From: an uncultured Flavobacterium sp.
GTDB lineage: Bacteria; Bacteroidota; Bacteroidia; Flavobacteriales; Flavobacteriaceae
Direction: 5' to 3'
Assembly (NCBI RefSeq): GCF_946482535.1
Contig: NZ_CAMLRU010000096.1
Span: 1-10,140, forward strand
Length of the DNA stretch: 10,140 nucleotides
Shown here: one piece after another, positions 5,995-10,140 of the stretch
How the letters are laid out: each line of letters opens with the position of its first letter
How positions within the stretch are numbered: the first letter of the stretch is position 1
Notes under the pieces: model-generated
The model's input: only the letters and a program-made list of their open reading frames with translations
Told to the model about the DNA's origin: nothing
The model's database searches: none
Position numbers and translations under genes: made by a program

Positions 5995-6741
5995 ATGAAA
6001 TTATTAGAAGGAAAAGTAGCCATCATCACCGGTGCCAGTAGAGGAATCGGAAGCGGTATCGCTAAAGTTTTTGCCCAACACGGAGCCAATGTGGCTTTTA
6101 CATACAGTTCCTCTGCCGAAAGCGCTTTGGCACTAGAAAACGAATTATCAGCTTTAGGAATCAAAGCCAAAGGATACAAATCAAACGCGGCTGATTTTAA
6201 CGAAGCCCAAAAATTAGTAGATGACGTAATGGCCGATTTCGGAAATGTGGATGTGTTAATCAACAACGCCGGAATCACAAAAGACAACCTTTTAATGCGT
6301 ATGAGCGAAGAGGATTTTGACAAAGTAATCGAAATCAACTTGAAATCGGTTTTCAATATGACTAAAGCCGTTCAGAAGATTATGTTGAAAAACCGCAAAG
6401 GTTCTATCGTAAATATGAGTTCTGTAGTAGGAGTAAAGGGAAATGCCGGACAAGCCAACTACGCAGCTTCTAAAGCCGGTATGATTGGATTTACCAAATC
6501 GGTTGCTTTAGAATTAGGTTCCAGAAATATCCGTTGCAATGCCATCGCTCCGGGCTTTATTGAAACTGAAATGACCGCTAAATTAAATGACGACGTTGTA
6601 CAAGGTTGGAGAGATTCTATTCCTTTAAAACGCGGTGGTACTCCCGAAGACGTGGCCAATGCTTGTTTGTTCTTTGCCTCTGACATGAGTGCTTACGTTA
6701 GCGGACAAGTCTTGAATGTTTGTGGTGGAATGCTTACTTAG
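5995..6741 (+). CDS. fabG: 3-oxoacyl-[acyl-carrier-protein] reductase FabG
   Basis: This 248-aa short-chain dehydrogenase/reductase reduces 3-ketoacyl-ACP to 3-hydroxyacyl-ACP with NADPH in the cytoplasmic type II fatty acid synthesis cycle. The nucleotide-binding TGASRGIG is at residues 12-19 and NNAG at 90-93. The catalytic tetrad is Asn115, Ser143, Tyr156 and Lys160 (in NYAASK), with exactly the FabG spacing. The PGFIETEMT segment at 186-194 and the C-terminus VSGQVLNVCGGM are also typical, although a Cys stands where DGG is usual. Length and start agree with the family. It has its own promoter box and is followed at once by the repeat array that begins 5 bp after its stop. Other SDR substrates cannot be wholly excluded, but the match to FabG is strong along the whole length. 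Confidence 0.95.
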   Translation: MKLLEGKVAIITGASRGIGSGIAKVFAQHGANVAFTYSSSAESALALENELSALGIKAKGYKSNAADFNEAQKLVDDVMADFGNVDVLINNAGITKDNLLMRMSEEDFDKVIEINLKSVFNMTKAVQKIMLKNRKGSIVNMSSVVGVKGNAGQANYAASKAGMIGFTKSVALELGSRNIRCNAIAPGFIETEMTAKLNDDVVQGWRDSIPLKRGGTPEDVANACLFFASDMSAYVSGQVLNVCGGMLT

Positions 6742-6745
6742 TAGG

Positions 6746-6787
6746 CAGTGGTCAGTGTTCAGTAATCAGTTGGCAGTAATCAGTAAT
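6746..6787 (+). repeat. Left array of six 7-bp repeats (CAGTnnT)
   Basis: CAGT recurs at 6746, 6753, 6760, 6767, 6774 and 6781, exactly every 7 bp. The units are CAGTGGT, CAGTGTT, CAGTAAT, CAGTTGG, CAGTAAT and CAGTAAT. The array starts 5 bp after the fabG stop codon and ends 25 bp before the four-helix-bundle start. Confidence 0.85.
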
Positions 6788-6812
6788 AGGTTTTTGTAAA
6801 ATATTTTTAACT

Positions 6813-7187
6813 ATGACATTTCAAGACTTAATAGCTTATCAAAAATCATTTGAATTGGCTATGTGTATTTTTGAAATTTCTAAGTCTTTTCCAAAAGAAG
6901 AAACCTATTCGCTGACAGATCAAATAAGACGCTCTTCAAGAAGTGTTCCTGCTAATATTGGCGAGGCTTACCGAAAAAGAATTTATCCCAAAAGTTTTCA
7001 TAGCAAACTAACAGATAGTGATGCAGAAAACTCAGAAACACAAGTTTGGTTAGAATTTGCTTTAAAATGTAATTACATTAATCATATTGTTTACGACGAT
7101 TTAGTCGCTCAAAGTAAAGAAGCTGGCAAACTAATTAACTATATGATATTAAACCCCAATAAGTTTGGCGTAAAAACTGAACACTGA
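6813..7187 (+). CDS. S23-type four-helix-bundle protein (23S rRNA intervening-sequence protein family)
   Basis: This 124-aa soluble helical protein carries the family pattern: FQDLIAYQKSFELA (3-16), then a 'SFPKEETYSLTDQIRRSS' stretch near 25-42, then SVPANIGEAY (44-53), and a later helix with a WLEFALKCNYI segment. These proteins form small four-helix bundles, often pentameric. The family includes proteins encoded in 23S rRNA intervening sequences and the Avd accessory protein of diversity-generating retroelements. No reverse transcriptase or variable repeat is present here. The molecular function of free-standing members is not known. Its last codons and stop (7176-7187) fall inside the right repeat array. 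It stands between fabG and the VWA gene on the same strand. Confidence 0.85.
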   Translation: MTFQDLIAYQKSFELAMCIFEISKSFPKEETYSLTDQIRRSSRSVPANIGEAYRKRIYPKSFHSKLTDSDAENSETQVWLEFALKCNYINHIVYDDLVAQSKEAGKLINYMILNPNKFGVKTEH

Positions 7188-7207
7188 ATACTGAACACTG
7201 ACCACTA
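7176..7207 (+). repeat. Right array of inverted 7-bp repeats (ACTGnnC/T)
   Basis: ACTG recurs at 7176, 7183, 7190 and 7197, with a final ACTA at 7204, every 7 bp. It is the reverse complement of the left array. The outer 18 bases match 17 of 18, and a further heptad matches 6 of 7. The array covers the end of the four-helix-bundle gene and stops 7 bp before the ATG of the next gene. Confidence 0.85.
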
Positions 7208-7214
7208 AAAACAT

Positions 7215-9242
7215 ATGACCACAAACACTGTTTTATTGATATTGCTTTCATTAGGAATAGCGTTCGCTGTGTCATTTTACCAATATTTATACAAAGTCAA
7301 AAGCAGGTCGAAAGTGACTTTGCTTTTGGCTTTTTTGCGTTTCTTTAGTGTCTTCGCTTTGTTGTTGCTGTTAATCAACCCAATCATTACCCGAAAAACG
7401 GTAGAAACGGTCAAAACGCCTTTGCCGATTGTGATTGACAATTCAGTTTCAATGGCCGATTTAAAATCGGATAAAGAAGCATTGGCATTGTTTGAAAAGC
7501 TCAAAGAAAATTCGGCTTTGAACGATAAGTTTGAAGTGCAAACCTATCAGTTTGACGAAGATTTTTTGCCTTCGGATACCATTGATTTCAAAGGGAAACA
7601 ATCCAATATAGATGTGGTGGCCAAAAGCCTTAAGAACATCTACAAAAACCAAACTTTCCCAACGATTTTAATCTCTGACGGAAACCAAACTTCGGGTGAA
7701 GATTATGTCTTTGGGTTTAATCCCAACAATAAAGTCTATCCTTTGGTAGTGGGCGACACCACAACTTATTTGGATTTAAAAGTGACGCAACTTAACGTTA
7801 ACAAATACGCTTTCCACAAAAACAAATATCCGGTAGAAGTATTCCTGAATTACGCCGGAACCAAAAGCATCAACGCTTCTTTTAAAATTACCCAAGGGAA
7901 TTCGGTTTTAAATGAGCAAACGGTTGCTTTTTCACCAAGCAAAAAATCGGCTACGCTCAATGTTTTATTGCCTGCGGATAAAGTTGGGCTTCAAATTCTG
8001 AAAGCTACGGTTACTTCCAAAGAACAAGAAAAAAACACTTATAACAATACCAAGAATTTCGCCGTAGAAGTCATCGACCAAAAGACCGAAGTGGCTTTGA
8101 TTGCCGATATGGCGCATCCCGATTTGGGTGCCATAAAACGCAGTATCGAAACTAATGCACAGCGAAAAGTAACCATTCTTAAACCTAATCAAGTCAGTAG
8201 TTTAGAGAATTATAATATTTTAATTCTGTACCAACCAACAGTGGCTTTCAAATCGGTTTTTGAAAAGAATCAGAATGCCAAAATCAATACGTGGATTATT
8301 ACCGGAAATGATACCGATTTCAACTTCTTAAACCAAAATCAAACGCAGTTTTCGTTTAAGATGAGCTCGCAAAAAGAAGATTATTTGGCTTCGTTTGACA
8401 GCCAATTTAATTTGTTCGCGTTGGATAATATCGGTTTTGAGCAGTTTCCGCCTTTGGAAAATCCTTTCGGTAGTATAACCGCTAACGGCAATACCAATAT
8501 TTTGTTGTCGTCTTCCATCAGAAATATTCCGACCAACCAGCCGTTGCTGACATTCAACGAAGAGCAAGGCAAGCGCTCGGCTTATTTATTCGGAGAAAAC
8601 ATCTGGAAGTGGCGCGCTGATTATTATTTGGCCCAAAAAGACTTTGTTGATTTTGATATCTTCTTAGACAAGACCATTCAATATTTGGCGTCCAACAATG
8701 CCCGAAAGTCTTTGGTTGTGAATCACGAGCGCTTTTATAATTCGGGCGAAGGCATTGAAATTACCGCGCAATATTTCAACAAAAACTACGAATTAGACGA
8801 AAAAGCAAGATTGACCATTTCAGTCACCAATACCAAAACCAAGCAAGTCAAAAACTATGATTTGTTGAGAACTTCCAATGCTTTTCAAGTCAATTTAGAC
8901 GGATTGGCAGCCGGCAATTATAAGTTTACCGTAAAAGAACTTAACTCGAATTCTTCGTATTCAAGCGGATTTGAAGTATTGGATTTTAACATCGAAAAAC
9001 AATTCGTTAATCCGGATTGGAATAAGCTAAATCAGTTGGCTACACAAACCCAAGGAAAAGCTTATTTGGCCAATCAGGTTGACACTTTAATCAAACAATT
9101 ATCTGAAGACGAAAGCTACAAAGCCATTCAAAAAACCATCACTAAGAAATCGCCTTTGGTAGAATGGATTTGGTTATTGGTATTGTTAGCCTTATCGCTG
9201 GCTTCCGAGTGGTTTATCCGCAAATACAATGGTTTATTGTAA
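7215..9242 (+). CDS. Membrane-anchored VWA-domain protein
   Basis: This 675-aa protein has two membrane segments near the N-terminus (about residues 5-25 and 35-57) and one at the C-terminus (about 650-667, in the stretch beginning PLVEWIWLLVLLALSL). A von Willebrand factor A domain starts at residue 70, with the MIDAS motif DNSVS (Asp75, Ser77, Ser79) and a later ILISDGNQTSG (151-161). The large middle part (about 185-640) looks like beta-rich periplasmic domains. A stretch at about 290-345 recalls the class I amidotransferase-like fold seen in relatives, but no catalytic residues were identified. This architecture is common in Bacteroidota and related to Bat-type proteins, but no MoxR or other bat genes adjoin it. 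Its role is unknown; a metal-dependent protein-interaction or envelope function is likely. Its stop overlaps the convergent DUF2809 gene by 9 bp. Confidence 0.8.
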   Translation: MTTNTVLLILLSLGIAFAVSFYQYLYKVKSRSKVTLLLAFLRFFSVFALLLLLINPIITRKTVETVKTPLPIVIDNSVSMADLKSDKEALALFEKLKENSALNDKFEVQTYQFDEDFLPSDTIDFKGKQSNIDVVAKSLKNIYKNQTFPTILISDGNQTSGEDYVFGFNPNNKVYPLVVGDTTTYLDLKVTQLNVNKYAFHKNKYPVEVFLNYAGTKSINASFKITQGNSVLNEQTVAFSPSKKSATLNVLLPADKVGLQILKATVTSKEQEKNTYNNTKNFAVEVIDQKTEVALIADMAHPDLGAIKRSIETNAQRKVTILKPNQVSSLENYNILILYQPTVAFKSVFEKNQNAKINTWIITGNDTDFNFLNQNQTQFSFKMSSQKEDYLASFDSQFNLFALDNIGFEQFPPLENPFGSITANGNTNILLSSSIRNIPTNQPLLTFNEEQGKRSAYLFGENIWKWRADYYLAQKDFVDFDIFLDKTIQYLASNNARKSLVVNHERFYNSGEGIEITAQYFNKNYELDEKARLTISVTNTKTKQVKNYDLLRTSNAFQVNLDGLAAGNYKFTVKELNSNSSYSSGFEVLDFNIEKQFVNPDWNKLNQLATQTQGKAYLANQVDTLIKQLSEDESYKAIQKTITKKSPLVEWIWLLVLLALSLASEWFIRKYNGLL

Positions 9243-9611
9243 TTCTCGGTTGAAGATTTTCTCCGCTAAAATCACAACTATTATTCCGGCTATATAAGCC
9301 AAAATATCTTCCCAAGAAAAAGAAGTACCGATGACAACTCGGGCTATTTTGTTTTTTTCCAATCCCAGCTTTTCAACTATAGCCAAATATTGTAAGGTTT
9401 CTATAGTGAAGGCAAAAAGCAAAACGCCGATGGCCGCTTTGGTAACCGATATTTTTAAAAACGATTTTACAAAACAGTAAATCAGTATGACTACCAAAAC
9501 ATCGCCTAAATAAGGGCGAATAAAATTATCGTGTACATACAAAGCGATACAAACTTCGGTAACAAATAAAAGTACGGTCAGCAGCAAATAGGTTCGGTTA
9601 AATCGGAGCAT
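9234..9611 (-). CDS. DUF2809-family small membrane protein
   Basis: This 125-aa polytopic protein has about four membrane segments (roughly residues 7-26, 37-52, 57-76 and 103-118). Conserved-looking polar motifs lie at the membrane edge: HDNFIRPYLGD (27-37), Glu71 to Gln74 in IETLQYL, and GTSFSWEDILAY (95-106). These match the DUF2809 family, whose function is not known. It follows the DUF1275 gene by 6 bp, so the two are probably co-transcribed. Its last 9 bp overlap the end of the VWA gene on the other strand. Confidence 0.8.
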   Translation of the reverse strand: MLRFNRTYLLLTVLLFVTEVCIALYVHDNFIRPYLGDVLVVILIYCFVKSFLKISVTKAAIGVLLFAFTIETLQYLAIVEKLGLEKNKIARVVIGTSFSWEDILAYIAGIIVVILAEKIFNRELQ

Positions 9612-9617
9612 AGAAAC

Positions 9618-10140
9618 TTAATGAGTCTTTCGGGTTAGGGTAAAAAACTTCAATCGAAGGTAATCATAAAACAAGGCAATTATCAGCACAAAGGAGGCAA
9701 TCAGCAAGGTTTTAATTTGGAGATAACCATAAGCATATCCACCCAAAACACAACCGATAAAGAAGAATGAAATGATAGAAAGTCTAAGGTAAATATTGGT
9801 TTTGAGTTTGGTTTGCTGTTCAGGTTTTTTATAAAAGAACAACTGAGAAAGTTCGATACCTAAATCAGTGAACAAACCCGTTAGGTGCGTAGTTCTAACA
9901 GTTGATTGCGATATTTTGGTTACCAATGAATTTTGCATACCCATAGCAAAAAGCAACAAAAAGGCTTCAATTTTTCCGTGCCAAGCATAAATACTGCTGT
10001 TTTCGAAACATAACGCAATGGCAGTCAATATTGCAATTTCTATGGCAATCGGTACAACATGGGCTAATCTTGGTCGTTTTAGTAAAACTATTTCCACTAC
10101 CGTATTGGCGATGAATGAACCCAATAAAAAGCACAAAGTG
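9618..10140 (-). CDS. DUF1275/YoaK-family membrane protein, N-terminus outside the window
   Basis: About 173 codons are visible, and the reading frame stays open to the window edge, so the true start lies beyond 10140. Full-length relatives have roughly 220-250 residues. The only start-like codon near the edge is a TTG at 10136, inside a membrane segment, so it is not the true start. The family signature is the GMQNSLV segment followed by TTHLTGLFTDLGIEL, between hydrophobic helices. Five or so membrane segments are visible, ending in a basic tail (LTRKTH). YoaK/DUF1275 proteins are inner-membrane proteins of unknown function. It is the upstream partner of the DUF2809 gene, 6 bp away. Confidence 0.85.
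   Translation of the reverse strand, partial: TLCFLLGSFIANTVVEIVLLKRPRLAHVVPIAIEIAILTAIALCFENSSIYAWHGKIEAFLLLFAMGMQNSLVTKISQSTVRTTHLTGLFTDLGIELSQLFFYKKPEQQTKLKTNIYLRLSIISFFFIGCVLGGYAYGYLQIKTLLIASFVLIIALFYDYLRLKFFTLTRKTH

Larger units (their letters stand above)
6746..7207. mobile_element. Possible insertion unit: four-helix-bundle gene enclosed by inverted heptad arrays
   Basis: A 462-bp block lies between fabG and the VWA gene. It consists of a left array of CAGTnnT heptads, one S23-type four-helix-bundle gene, and a right array of the complementary heptads in inverted orientation. The outermost 17 bp are perfect inverted repeats (6747-6763 with 7190-7206). There is no transposase, and no target-site duplication is obvious. 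The S23 family was first known from intervening sequences in 23S rRNA genes, whose ends also pair into a stem, so a comparable self-contained unit is plausible. That it has moved is inference. Confidence 0.4.

Noticed and set aside
6746..7207. CRISPR array or diversity-generating retroelement
   Set aside because: The repeats are 7 bp with no spacers, no cas genes are present, and there is no reverse transcriptase or template/variable repeat pair despite the Avd-like family of the gene.

Overview
The window looks like chromosome from a Flavobacterium-like member of the Bacteroidota. The evidence is AT-rich DNA, two proteins with type IX secretion (T9SS) C-terminal sorting domains, a TAnnTTTG-type -7 promoter box, start sites without clear Shine-Dalgarno sequences, and protein families typical of flavobacteria. 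No rRNA, tRNA, CRISPR array or transposase was seen.

Left part (1-240): the 3' end of a T9SS-secreted protein on the + strand, then a strong bidirectional terminator hairpin and a REP-like near-palindrome. These separate it from a long minus-strand operon converging on the same point.

Centre (237-5864, minus strand; transcribed from high to low coordinates): seven tightly packed genes. In order of transcription they are an ECF sigma factor, a small one-TM protein (probable anti-sigma factor), a one-TM Spy/CpxP/CnrX-like periplasmic metal-sensor protein, an MbnP-family copper-binding protein, a MauG/MbnH-type di-heme enzyme, a YHYH-domain protein with a T9SS sorting tail, and a second MauG-type di-heme lipoprotein. 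The first three resemble the CnrH-CnrY-CnrX metal-sensing switch of Cupriavidus. The next two are the MbnP/MbnH pair, in which the di-heme enzyme oxidises a tryptophan of MbnP to kynurenine to build a copper site. The last two may be a second enzyme/substrate pair. I read the whole operon as a metal-responsive envelope system, probably for copper handling, with no methanobactin biosynthesis genes in view. This is the most interesting part of the window.

Right-centre (5903-9242, + strand): a divergent promoter region, fabG (3-oxoacyl-ACP reductase), a small S23-type four-helix-bundle gene enclosed by inverted arrays of a 7-bp repeat (CAGTnnT), and a membrane-anchored VWA-domain protein. The four-helix gene and its repeat arms look like a compact unit inserted between the other two genes.

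Right end (9234-10140, minus strand): a DUF2809 membrane protein whose 3' end overlaps that of the VWA gene by 9 bp, and upstream of it a DUF1275/YoaK-family membrane protein cut by the window edge.
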